A DNA stretch of 55,103 nucleotides from an uncultured Eubacteriales bacterium (GTDB lineage: Bacteria; Bacillota; Clostridia; Oscillospirales; Acutalibacteraceae). Made by a program: the position numbers and the translations under genes. The number at the start of each line of letters is the position of its first letter. Positions within the stretch are counted from its first letter, which is position 1. The notes under the pieces were generated by a model, which worked only from the letters and a program-made list of their open reading frames with translations, had not been told where the DNA came from and did not search any database. The stretch covers positions 1 through 55,103 of the forward strand of contig OMYD01000004.1 of assembly GCA_900315195.1 (NCBI GenBank). The letters run 5' to 3'. This document shows, piece by piece, positions 46,156 through 55,103 of this stretch.

Positions 46156-48180
46156 ATGAGTAATAAACAAAAGAAACCATCAAACACGGCGGTTAAGACA
46201 ATTAAAACCGCACAGAAAAAAATCTTGTTTGAGTATATAGCGGCAAGTGTTATTTCTCTGTTTGTTTTTCTCTCGTTCGGATACATAGCTATCATGGCTT
46301 TTTTCCAGACCAGTGTAATTGATCCGACAAATTATGCCGGCGAAAAAATACTATACGTCACCGATAACATTACGCTGAACCTTGTATTCACATGCGTTAC
46401 GGTTGCCGCGCTGTTTGCCCTAAAACGGTTTATAGAAAAAAGAATTGAGGACGAAAAAAAGATGCGCGATTTTGCGCTGGCGGGTTTGGTTACGGTAGTA
46501 GCTCTTACAGTGCTGTTTATACTAATAACAATAGCCGTTAAAATCCTTGAAAAAGAACCCGGCGAGAGCATTGGCGACGCTATCGCGAAAGGACTTAACG
46601 CTCCTAACGACTCGGCTTTCTTCCCCATGAATTTTCTGCTTATGGCATTGTTCATCGGTGTTATGATTGCCATTGTTCTGGGATATTCCAAAAAATCAAA
46701 GTATGTTCTCACTGTTTTTGAAATAGCGCTTGTACTTTATGTTATTATTATCGGTTTGGTTTGGGTAATTAACGCCCGTTCAATTCCTGCCGCCGACAGC
46801 TATAATATTTTTGAAGCCGCAACAGACGCCGCTCACGGCAACTACAACTCAATGCACAATTTCAGTAAATTCTATAACAGCGGTATGTACGACGGCTACT
46901 CATATTTCCAGTACTATCCTTTCCAGCTTGGCTTTGTGGCTTTCAGTGAATTTGTTTACCGAATCTTCGGAACCGACTCGTCAATGCCTATTCAGATAAT
47001 CAACGTACTCTGCCTCTCATCAGCGTACTTTGCCATTGCAAGGATTACGCGCCTGCTTTTCCGCAGCCGCAGAGTTGAGTTTATCGCTATCGTCATGCTG
47101 GCGCTGTGCATTCAGCCTATTTTGTTCTGCACCTTTGTTTACGGTAACATCATCGGTATGACATGCGCGCTGTGGGCAAGTCTGCTTCTGATAAAGTATT
47201 TCAAGACAGGTCAGTACCGCTGGATTTATCCCGCAGGTGCGCTGCTTGTTTTAGCGGTTATGGTAAAATACAACAATATGATTTACCTTATCGCCTTTGT
47301 AATAATGCTGATTATTCATATCATTCAGAATAAAAAATGGCAAAGCGCGGTTATTGCCGCGGCTATGATAATCGCTGTTTTGGCGGCGAATTCACTTGTT
47401 ATAAAATCATACGAAATCCGCGCTGACGAAGAATTCTCACCCGGTGTTTCACAGGCGCTTTACCTTGATTTAGGCCTTCAGGAATCTTCAATGGCTCCCG
47501 GCTGGTACACCCACACCGCCAAAGATTTATACACTCAGAAGTATCTTATTCCAAAGTATAACGGCGATAAGGACGTCAGCCTTTCAGACGCCAACGACGC
47601 GGCTTGGAACGAAATAGGTAAACGTCTTGAAGCGTTCTCAGCGGACTTCGATTACACAATGGAATTCTTCAGCAAAAAAATACTCAGCCAATGGAATGAG
47701 CCCACATTTGAGTCGGTTTGGGTAAGCAAGGTTAAGCCCCACACCGCAACCGATGAGGAGAAGCTCAGAAGCGGAACAGAAACAGTCGGAAGCGATCAGA
47801 TGAACGGACTTGCGAAAGCTGTTTATAACAAGGGCACGGGACAAGCGCTTGAAATGCACTTTAACTTCTACATGCAGGTTTTATATATCCTGTTTGCTAC
47901 CGGCATATTTATGCTGTTTATTAAGAGAAAAACCGGTGTCGACACCATTTTACTGCCGCTTGTAATGCTCGGCGCGTTTGGATATCACATGCTGTTTGAG
48001 GGTAAATCTCAGTATGTTCTGACATATATTCCGCTGATGATTCCAACCGCGGCCTATGCTCTGCATAAAATCCTTAACGGCAAATATACTATACTAAAAA
48101 GGATAACGGAAAAAATCAATCACATTCCCGATCATACTCTTGATATTGATCCAAAGCCCGTAAAGGCAAAAAAGAAATAA
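46156..48180 (+). CDS. GT-C type membrane glycosyltransferase (GT39-like)
   Basis: 674 residues with 12-13 membrane segments, three of them before residue 170 and most from about 185 to 420. The first extracellular loop has the acidic motif P-A-A-D-S-Y-N (about 213-219) and MYDGYSYFQYYPFQLG, as in protein mannosyl/arabinosyl-type transferases that use polyprenyl-phosphate sugars. A soluble loop (about 425-560) follows and the tail is very basic (KPVKAKKK). Sugar and acceptor are unknown. A terminator follows. Confidence 0.8.
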   Translation: MSNKQKKPSNTAVKTIKTAQKKILFEYIAASVISLFVFLSFGYIAIMAFFQTSVIDPTNYAGEKILYVTDNITLNLVFTCVTVAALFALKRFIEKRIEDEKKMRDFALAGLVTVVALTVLFILITIAVKILEKEPGESIGDAIAKGLNAPNDSAFFPMNFLLMALFIGVMIAIVLGYSKKSKYVLTVFEIALVLYVIIIGLVWVINARSIPAADSYNIFEAATDAAHGNYNSMHNFSKFYNSGMYDGYSYFQYYPFQLGFVAFSEFVYRIFGTDSSMPIQIINVLCLSSAYFAIARITRLLFRSRRVEFIAIVMLALCIQPILFCTFVYGNIIGMTCALWASLLLIKYFKTGQYRWIYPAGALLVLAVMVKYNNMIYLIAFVIMLIIHIIQNKKWQSAVIAAAMIIAVLAANSLVIKSYEIRADEEFSPGVSQALYLDLGLQESSMAPGWYTHTAKDLYTQKYLIPKYNGDKDVSLSDANDAAWNEIGKRLEAFSADFDYTMEFFSKKILSQWNEPTFESVWVSKVKPHTATDEEKLRSGTETVGSDQMNGLAKAVYNKGTGQALEMHFNFYMQVLYILFATGIFMLFIKRKTGVDTILLPLVMLGAFGYHMLFEGKSQYVLTYIPLMIPTAAYALHKILNGKYTILKRITEKINHIPDHTLDIDPKPVKAKKK

Positions 48181-48190
48181 TATGATACAG

Positions 48191-48226
48191 CAGCTGCTCA
48201 GGTTAATTCCCGAGCGGCTGTTTTTT
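48191..48226 (+). terminator. Terminator of the gpsA/glycosyltransferase unit
   Basis: CAGCTGCTCAGG and CCCGAGCGGCTG pair (two mismatches) with TTTTTT after them. Confidence 0.8.
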
Positions 48227-48311
48227 GAGATTATAGATTGTTATTGTTATTTATTTCATTAGGCGTGCAATGCACGCTCCTACAACTAACCGCTAACCGC
48301 TAAAAACTAAA

Positions 48312-48353
48312 AGAGGAAACGGTCACAGTACGAAAAATCATTCTGTGACCGTT
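48312..48353 (-). terminator. Terminator overlapping the end of the S26-type peptidase gene
   Basis: AACGGTCACAG (48318-48328) and CTGTGACCGTT (48343-48353) form an 11-bp stem; the first arm on the minus strand is the last codons of the gene. A T-rich stretch (TCCTCTTTT) follows. Just left, at 48264-48280, is a palindromic GGCGTGCAATGCACGC element. Confidence 0.7.
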
Positions 48354-48823
48354 CTCTTTCTGTTTTTTCTTTTTACTCCCATACGGTACTTAACGGATCT
48401 AAAAACATGTCTGAAAAAACGCGTGCAATACCAAAAAATCACATACAACCTGTAGCTGAACGATTTTGTTGAGTATGATTTGCCCTTTCGCTCAAACCCT
48501 GTAAGAACCGCTATTATCATGCTGTCATTTATTCCCTTTTCTTTCACAAACTGATTGTCGCCGCATAAAATATATGAACCGTCTTTATCAAACCCAATGA
48601 CGCGGTGAAGCACATATGTGCCGTTTTCACGCTTATAAAGAGGAATATCAAACAAGTGAAGCCTGCCCTCGGGCTTTTTCAGCATGACGACATCCTTTCC
48701 GTCGCGAAGCATGGGCAGCATGCTGGTGCCGTTTGGAGTGAAAATAACGGTTCCCCCGGCGTCAAGCTTTTCATTGATAATACTTATTACCGCATCAAGG
48801 TTGGTTTGTTTATTCAAGGACAT
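48338..48823 (-). CDS. S24/S26-type (signal-peptidase-like) peptidase
   Basis: 161 residues. The catalytic Ser is in GTSMLPMLRDGKD near 32-44. The usual Lys position is occupied by His in YVLHRVIG near 72, as in Ser-His signal peptidases of the SipW/archaeal type. CGDNQFVKEKG near 88-98 is the box E-like region. A hydrophobic C-terminal segment (LYVIFWYCTRFF) may tether it. Its start overlaps the PqqD-like gene by 14 bases. In other bacteria such small peptidases sit in peptide-maturation clusters with PqqD-like proteins; here no other cluster member is seen. Confidence 0.78.
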   Translation of the reverse strand: MSLNKQTNLDAVISIINEKLDAGGTVIFTPNGTSMLPMLRDGKDVVMLKKPEGRLHLFDIPLYKRENGTYVLHRVIGFDKDGSYILCGDNQFVKEKGINDSMIIAVLTGFERKGKSYSTKSFSYRLYVIFWYCTRFFRHVFRSVKYRMGVKRKNRKRTVTE

Positions 48824-49073
48824 CAGCGTTTTTTACCTTTTCAAGAAAGATATCAATGTCGGCAGCGGCCTTTTCGGGAGTTACTTCATATTCCTCAAGC
48901 ATTCTTTCGATAAGCTCTTCCCTTTCCGCGCCCTTTTGCAGAATCTCAAACAAAAACGCTCCCGTTTCATTGAGGTTGATAATACCGTTAAAATCGAGCG
49001 TAAGCTTTCCGACGGGTACAACTACATAAGAATGCGCGACCTTGCGAAGAATAAAGTCCTTTTTTATTTTCAT
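48810..49073 (-). CDS. PqqD-family peptide-binding protein
   Basis: 87 residues from ATG 49073 (AAGGAAG upstream). Winged-helix PqqD/RRE fold: strands at FILRKVAHSYVVVPVG, the family turn NETGAFLFEIL near 35-45, and E-E-L-I-E-R-M-L-E-E-Y-E-V-T-P-E-K-A-A-A-D-I with closing FLEKV. PqqD-type proteins present precursor peptides to modifying enzymes. No radical SAM enzyme, transporter or convincing precursor gene is adjacent, so this pair with the peptidase is an orphan or a self-contained system. Confidence 0.82.
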   Translation of the reverse strand: MKIKKDFILRKVAHSYVVVPVGKLTLDFNGIINLNETGAFLFEILQKGAEREELIERMLEEYEVTPEKAAADIDIFLEKVKNADVLE

Positions 49074-49101
49074 AACAGCACTTCCTTTTGTTGATAAGGA
49101 T

Positions 49102-49130
49102 ATTATAATATAAATTGCAATAAAAATCAA
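49102..49130 (-). promoter_or_regulatory. Promoter of the PqqD/peptidase pair
   Basis: On the minus strand TTGATT (49125-49130), 17 bases, TATAAT (49102-49107), 28 bases before the PqqD start. Confidence 0.75.
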
Positions 49131-49255
49131 GTTCAGAAGTGTTTGCATATAAAAAGCAGTGTGACGCTGCACCCAGTCCCGTCTTTTGAAAGCCTTGTTT
49201 TAACGGAAACACCTGTGGAACGGCGGGATCAAAACAAAGCAGTTCCCTATACAGT

Positions 49256-49293
49256 GAAAAACAGCCGGACAGAGAGCAAAGCTTTCTGCCCGA
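49256..49293 (-). terminator. Terminator, probably of groES-groEL
   Basis: On the minus strand CGGGCAGA and TCTGTCCG pair around a loop with AAGCTTT, followed by GCTGTTTTT. It lies about 265 bases after the groEL stop, so the groEL transcript would carry a long repeat-rich 3' end. Confidence 0.65.
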
Positions 49294-49326
49294 CCGAATG
49301 AATCGCCTTTATAAACCGTAGATAGG

Positions 49327-49370
49327 ACGCGAATCAGGGGGTTGTTATTCAGACAACTTCCTAACCCGCG
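49327..49370 (+). repeat. Dispersed intergenic repeat, type A copy 2
   Basis: Matches 2680-2723 at 33 of 44 ungapped positions (ACGCGAATCAG start, CAACTTCC middle, CCCGCG end). Confidence 0.5.
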
Positions 49371-49489
49371 TTAAGACCCGCCGTTGCGGAAACGTTTTCC
49401 GGGCGCACACACGGGTGCGCCTCTACGGAAAAAGGATACGTTTAGTTGCGCTGTTTTGGATGGAACGTCACGTTCCCGCGAGTTAAAAT

Positions 49490-49539
49490 GCGCCGTTATA
49501 CCGAGCTTTCCTATAAACCGACTTCTCCAAAGGCGCGCT
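49490..49539 (+). repeat. Dispersed intergenic repeat, type B copy 2
   Basis: Matches the minus strand of 8335-8384 at 35 of 50 ungapped positions; the last 22 bases match at 20. Confidence 0.5.
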
Positions 49540-49556
49540 TCCTGCCGCGTGGCGGC

Positions 49557-51185
<1,629 letters not shown>

Positions 51186-51203
51186 TCAATACCTCCAAAT
51201 TAC

Positions 51204-51546
<343 letters not shown>

Positions 51547-51550
51547 TACT

Positions 51551-51578
51551 ATTTTACACCATTTTCAGAAAAAGTCAA
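51551..51578 (-). promoter_or_regulatory. Promoter of groES-groEL
   Basis: On the minus strand TTGACT (51573-51578), 16 bases, TAAAAT (51551-51556), directly followed by CIRCE. Confidence 0.8.
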
Positions 51579-51671
51579 GCGAAATTTGACTTTTCCTGAT
51601 TTTCATTTCAATTATGTTAGTTTATACATTTTTTGGTTGATTCTCCATGCAAATATATAGACATTTTTATT

Positions 51672-51706
51672 GCAAAAATCAGGGACGTGTTTTTATGCAC
51701 GTCCCT
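51672..51706 (-). terminator. Terminator of the ior-paaK-ACT operon
   Basis: On the minus strand AGGGACGTG and CACGTCCCT form a 9-bp stem with an eight-base loop, followed by GATTTTTGC. It lies 17 bases after the ACT gene. Confidence 0.8.
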
Positions 51707-51723
51707 TAAATCATTATTTTATA

Positions 51724-52152
51724 TTACATTGTCTGAACGTCCTCGTCGTTAAGCGACTTCAGGCCGTTTTCGTCAATAAGCTTCTGAGCCTGGGGCACAT
51801 CGTCAACGCGGAACACTACGTAAGCGCCTAAAGCGTCGGAAGCGGTAAATGCGTACATGTACTCGATATTGATTCCCGCCTTTGACAGAATATCAATCAC
51901 CTTGTAAAGCGCGCCCGGGCGGTCAGCCATCTTTACGGCGATTACGTCGGTGGTATTAACGACGGTGTCGCTGCTGAGAACCTCCTTGGTCTTGGCGTTG
52001 TCAGAGGTGATCATTCTGAGAATACCGAAATCCTTTGTGTCGGCAATGCTCATAGCGCGAATGTTGATATCGTTTTCCGCCAGAGTCTTAACGGTCTCAA
52101 CCAGCTTGCCCTGCTTGTTCTCTACAAAAACCGAAATTTGTTGAATTGCCAT
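51724..52152 (-). CDS. Tandem ACT-domain protein
   Basis: 142 residues made of two ACT domains (about 4-65 and 70-137): ISVFVENKQGKLVETVKTL and VKMADRPGALYKVIDIL are the two ligand-side loops. Homologs beside paaK-type ligase genes are presumed to sense aromatic amino acids. Last gene of the iorA-iorB-paaK-ACT operon, 18 bases after the ligase. Confidence 0.9.
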   Translation of the reverse strand: MAIQQISVFVENKQGKLVETVKTLAENDINIRAMSIADTKDFGILRMITSDNAKTKEVLSSDTVVNTTDVIAVKMADRPGALYKVIDILSKAGINIEYMYAFTASDALGAYVVFRVDDVPQAQKLIDENGLKSLNDEDVQTM

Positions 52153-52170
52153 GGTGTTCTCCTTTCAGCA

Positions 52171-53478
52171 TCAATCATGCAGCTTGCGGTGGTCGATTAC
52201 GCGCACAGCCTTGCCCTCGCTGCGGGCAATTGTCTTGGGCGGCACAAGGCGAACCTTGGGGCCGATTCCAAGCATTGTACGCATAGCCTGCTCAAGCTTT
52301 CTTTCCTTAGCCTGGTTGATTGAAACAATATCCGAGAACTGCTCGGGAGCCATCTCAACTTTGATTTCAAAGGTGTCGGAATTATTGATTCTGTCAACCT
52401 CGATCTGGTAGTTTGGAGTATAGCCTTCCTTGAGGAGCACGGTTTCAATCTGGCTCGGGAATACGTTAACGCCGCGGATAATCATCATGTCGTCGCTTCT
52501 GCCCATAGGCTTTGTCATGCGGACATGAGTTCTGCCGCAGGAGCACTTTTCGCGCGAGAGCACGCAGATATCGCGTGTGCGGTAACGGAGCAGCGGAAAG
52601 CCCTCTTTGTCAAGACAGGTGAAAACAAGCTCGCCCTTGCTGCCGTCGGGAAGCACCTCGCCTGTGTCGGGATCGATAATCTCAACATAGAAGTGGTCCT
52701 CGTTGATATGCATGCCTTTCTGCTCTTCACACTCAAAGGCAACGCCGGGGCCGCTGATTTCGGTAAGGCCGTAAATATCATAAGCCTTAATACCGAGACT
52801 CTTTTCAATACTGCGGCGCATTTCCTCAGTCCAGGGCTCGGCGCCGAAGATACCCGCTTTAAGCTTGTTGTCCTCGGGCTTATAACCCTTTTCGGCAAGA
52901 GTTTCGCCTATGTAAGCTGCATATGAAGGTGTGCAGCAAAGGATTGTGGCGTCCAGATCCATCATAAACTGAATCTGTCTGTCGGTATTGCCCGATGACA
53001 TGGGAAGCGTAAGGCAGCCTACTTTGTGAGAGCCGCCGTGAAGTCCCGCGCCGCCGGTAAACAAACCGTAGCCGTAGCAAACCTGAACAACGTCCTCATT
53101 GGTGCCTCCCGCCGCTACAATCGCTCTGGCGGTGCAGTCCTCCCAGATGTCGATGTCGTTCTGAGTGTAGAACGCTACAACGCGCTTGCCTGTTGTTCCT
53201 GAGGTTGACTGGATTCTGACACAGTTTTTAATATCGGTGCCGAGAAGCCCGTAAGGATAAGCCTCACGCAAATCCGCCTTTGTAAGGAAAGGCAGTTTTT
53301 TGATGTCCTCTACCCCCTTGATATCCTCGGGCTTGACGCCTTTTGCGTCCATCAGGTCGCGGTAATACTTTACGTTCTCATAAACGTCTTCGACCTGCTT
53401 GACAATCTTTTCATTTTGAATTGCCAGTATCTCCTCACGGGAGGCTGTTTCAATTTCAGGCTGAAAAAAATTACCCAT
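52171..53478 (-). CDS. paaK: Phenylacetate-CoA ligase family enzyme
   Basis: 435 residues from ATG 53478 (AGGAG eight bases upstream); a GTG three codons earlier is weaker. Adenylate-forming enzyme that activates phenylacetate (or indoleacetate) with ATP and CoA. AMP-binding loop IQSTSGTTGKR near 92-102, then IYGLTEISGPG near 238, RYRTRDI near 300 and GRSDDMMIIRGVNVFPSQIE near 330. In this operon it likely works on aryl acids linked to indolepyruvate oxidoreductase. Confidence 0.93.
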   Translation of the reverse strand: MGNFFQPEIETASREEILAIQNEKIVKQVEDVYENVKYYRDLMDAKGVKPEDIKGVEDIKKLPFLTKADLREAYPYGLLGTDIKNCVRIQSTSGTTGKRVVAFYTQNDIDIWEDCTARAIVAAGGTNEDVVQVCYGYGLFTGGAGLHGGSHKVGCLTLPMSSGNTDRQIQFMMDLDATILCCTPSYAAYIGETLAEKGYKPEDNKLKAGIFGAEPWTEEMRRSIEKSLGIKAYDIYGLTEISGPGVAFECEEQKGMHINEDHFYVEIIDPDTGEVLPDGSKGELVFTCLDKEGFPLLRYRTRDICVLSREKCSCGRTHVRMTKPMGRSDDMMIIRGVNVFPSQIETVLLKEGYTPNYQIEVDRINNSDTFEIKVEMAPEQFSDIVSINQAKERKLEQAMRTMLGIGPKVRLVPPKTIARSEGKAVRVIDHRKLHD

Positions 53479-53529
53479 CTTTATCACTCCTACTGATTAT
53501 TCTATAACCTTTAAGCTAACATACGGAAA

Positions 53530-54102
53530 CTAATAATTATATCCCAGATCAAACGCCTTTAAGTTCACCTCGACAAACTGAGGCTTTACAGAAACCTTAA
53601 TAGCGTCAATCCACTTGTCATAAGGAATGTCAAAGTATTTGGCGAGTCTGCCCATAAGCACGATATTTACGCTCTTGGGATTGCCTGCCTCAACAGCTAA
53701 AGACAAAGCGTCAATCTCATCGACAAACACACCCTTAGCCTTGAGCTCGTCAAGCACGTTAACGGGATATTCGGCAGCGCCTGTGATAACGGGCATAGGG
53801 TCAATCATCTGTGAGTTTACGATGATTTTGCCGTCCTTTTTAAGGGTGTCGGCATAGCGCGCAGCCTCGATCTTTTCAAAAGAAACGATAAAATCCGCCT
53901 CGCCCTTTGAGATAACGGGTGAATAAACCTTGTCGCCGAAGCGCACATATGTCACAACGGAACCGCCGCGCTGGCTCATTCCGTGAACCTCGCTTACCTT
54001 TACGTCAAAGCCCTCCTGAGTGAGCAGCTTTCCGAGCAGCTTGCTGGCGAGGAGACTTCCCTGACCGCCTACACCGACGATCATTACATTTTTAGTTTCC
54101 AT
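53530..54102 (-). CDS. iorB: Indolepyruvate ferredoxin oxidoreductase, beta subunit
   Basis: 190 residues, gamma/beta-type subunit of 2-oxoacid ferredoxin oxidoreductases. IVGVGGQGSLLASKLLG near 7-23 and VSEVHGMSQRGGSVVTYVRFG near 36-56 are the family signatures. With IorA it converts aryl pyruvates from Trp, Phe and Tyr to aryl-acetyl-CoA, CO2 and reduced ferredoxin, a strictly anaerobic reaction. It starts two bases after iorA. Confidence 0.95.
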   Translation of the reverse strand: METKNVMIVGVGGQGSLLASKLLGKLLTQEGFDVKVSEVHGMSQRGGSVVTYVRFGDKVYSPVISKGEADFIVSFEKIEAARYADTLKKDGKIIVNSQMIDPMPVITGAAEYPVNVLDELKAKGVFVDEIDALSLAVEAGNPKSVNIVLMGRLAKYFDIPYDKWIDAIKVSVKPQFVEVNLKAFDLGYNY

Positions 54103-54104
54103 GC

Positions 54105-55103
54105 TTATCTCTCCCCTTTCTCAATTGCGTTGAGCCTGCAAAGCTGTGTGCACACATCGCAGCCCACGCACTGGGTAAAGTCGATATGAGCCTTTTTGTT
54201 CTTCATACTGATTGCGGGGCAGCCAAGCTTCATGCATTGCTTGCAGCCCACGCACTTGTCCTCGTTAACCTTTACGGGCGGTTTAGCCTTAACGTACTTC
54301 AACAGCATACAGGGACGGCGCGAGATAATTACGCTGGGAGCGTCAATGCTGAGCTCCTCGAGAATAGCGTCCTCGCACTCCTTGAGGTTGTATGGGTCTA
54401 CAACGCGCACGCGCTCAATGCCGATTGACTTGCAGAGCTCCTCAAGATTAACAGCCAGTGCGGGGTCGCCCTTGATATTGTAGCCTGTTGTGGGGTTCTG
54501 CTGGTGGCCTGTCATACCCGTGATTGAGTTGTCAAGGATAATAACCGTTGAATTGGAGGCGTTGTAAGCGATATTAATAAGGCCTGTAACGCCCGAATGC
54601 ATAAAGGTAGAGTCGCCTATAACGCAGACGGTCTTGTTTTCGCTGTCCTTGCCGCCGGCTTTGTTAAAGCCGTGCAGACCTGAAACCGACGCGCCCATGC
54701 ACAGTGTTGAGTCAAGCGCGAACAGCGGAGCAGCCGAGCCGAGGGTGTAGCAGCCGATATCACCCAGACAGGTGATTTTATGCTTTGAAAGCGTGTAGAA
54801 CAAGCCGCGGTGCGGGCAGCCCGCGCACATAACGGGAGGACGCACCGGAACGGGCGTATCCGCGGACACGCTCTCGGGCTGAGGAATGCCGAAAGCCTCA
54901 CGGATTGTGGTCTGGTTATACTCACCGATAGGCGTGAACATCTCCTTGCCTGTGCAGGGGATTTTAAGCGCGTTGAGGTGAGCCTCGATAATGCCGTCAA
55001 GCTCCTCGATAACATAAAGCTTGTCGACCTTTGAAGCAAAATCTTTGATGATTTCAACGGGAAGCGGATTTACAAGTCCGAGCTTGAGCACTGATACGCT
55101 GTC
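54105..55103 (-). CDS. iorA: Indolepyruvate ferredoxin oxidoreductase, alpha subunit (C-terminal part)
   Basis: Open through the right edge of the window, so the N-terminal half is missing; 332 residues are seen. CAGCPHRG is the metal/cluster-region motif, GDIGCYTLG and VIGDSTFMHSGVTGLINIAYN contain the thiamine-diphosphate GD...N motif, and the C-terminus has two 4Fe-4S motifs: CVGCKQCMKLGCP and CVGCDVCTQLC. The full family protein has about 580-600 residues. First known gene of the operon here; its promoter is outside the window. Confidence 0.96.
   Translation of the reverse strand, partial: DSVSVLKLGLVNPLPVEIIKDFASKVDKLYVIEELDGIIEAHLNALKIPCTGKEMFTPIGEYNQTTIREAFGIPQPESVSADTPVPVRPPVMCAGCPHRGLFYTLSKHKITCLGDIGCYTLGSAAPLFALDSTLCMGASVSGLHGFNKAGGKDSENKTVCVIGDSTFMHSGVTGLINIAYNASNSTVIILDNSITGMTGHQQNPTTGYNIKGDPALAVNLEELCKSIGIERVRVVDPYNLKECEDAILEELSIDAPSVIISRRPCMLLKYVKAKPPVKVNEDKCVGCKQCMKLGCPAISMKNKKAHIDFTQCVGCDVCTQLCRLNAIEKGER

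Larger units (their letters stand above)
49074..49556. other. Repeat- and hairpin-rich spacer between pqqD-like gene and groEL
   Basis: 483 bases without a supported gene. From left: pqqD-like promoter (49102-49130), terminator (49256-49293), type A repeat (49327-49370), hairpins at about 49390-49404 (CGGAAA/TTTCCG) and 49411-49427 (GGCGCAC/GTGCGCC), GGAACG-TCA-CGTTCC near 49462, and the type B repeat (49490-49539). Confidence 0.6.

Overview
The window looks like the chromosome of a Gram-positive, low-to-moderate GC Firmicute of class Clostridia, most likely an Oscillospiraceae/Ruminococcaceae-type gut anaerobe. The signs are strong AGGAGG-type ribosome binding sites, TTGACA-17-TATAAT promoters, a CIRCE element before groES-groEL, a DnaD-like/helicase-loader pair, a Fur-family zinc operon, a SpoIIM-like protein, Cys-rich and SH3/Ig-like exported proteins, and an anaerobic indolepyruvate ferredoxin oxidoreductase operon. 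Species cannot be fixed from sequence reading alone. Most of the window is ordinary core genome with short accessory patches.

Layout. 1-500: tail of an upstream gene, a decayed tyrosine-integrase 3' end, then tRNA-Pro and tRNA-Gln. 554-5945: replication loader genes, prfB, a zinc-ribbon membrane protein and galU. 6052-9398: rpsO-pnp and an XRE regulator. 9770-11770: a small lipoprotein, a response regulator with a shortened LytTR domain, and a four-tRNA operon (Arg-His-Lys-Gln) whose tRNA-Arg carries a 12-nt tandem duplication in the D arm. 11841-22283: AAA-CYTH fusion, ilvE, PHP phosphatase, ACT/UPF0210 pair, then a run of minus-strand genes (murD, two M42 peptidases, GNAT, an aluminium-resistance-type PLP enzyme). 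22419-27391: a MocR regulator and a zinc-uptake operon (zur-znuA-znuC-znuB-lipoprotein) with a near-ideal Zur operator.

27654-37658: an envelope-rich block. A possible long minus-strand polycistron runs from a DUF5685-like protein, a J-domain protein with a cysteine-rich tail and a small membrane protein, through a 1141-residue SH3/Ig-like/GH24 lysozyme protein and proC, to a SpoIIM-like protein, a DUF624-like protein and two anchored proteins. 37816-44578: HAD hydrolase, a MITE-like repeat, a Cys-rich protein, a degenerate class C serine hydrolase, pcrA with a possible attenuator, a lipoprotein and a polyprenyl-phosphate sugar transferase. 44579-45180 is non-coding but holds a candidate small RNA on the minus strand and a probable 6S RNA on the plus strand. 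45181-49073: gpsA, a GT-C type glycosyltransferase, and an isolated S26-type peptidase/PqqD pair. 49074-51488: repeat-rich spacer and CIRCE-controlled groES-groEL. 51724-55103: iorA-iorB-paaK-ACT, for arylpyruvate oxidation and aryl-acid CoA activation.

The least ordinary items are the tRNA-Arg D-arm duplication, the lysozyme domain interrupted by an SH3 domain, the DUF5685/J-domain/membrane operon (whose DUF5685 member carries two Asp-rich motifs like those of squalene/phytoene synthases), the candidate small RNA, the terminator whose arm is also a ribosome binding site, and the orphan PqqD/S26 pair. No CRISPR array, intact prophage or insertion sequence was seen.
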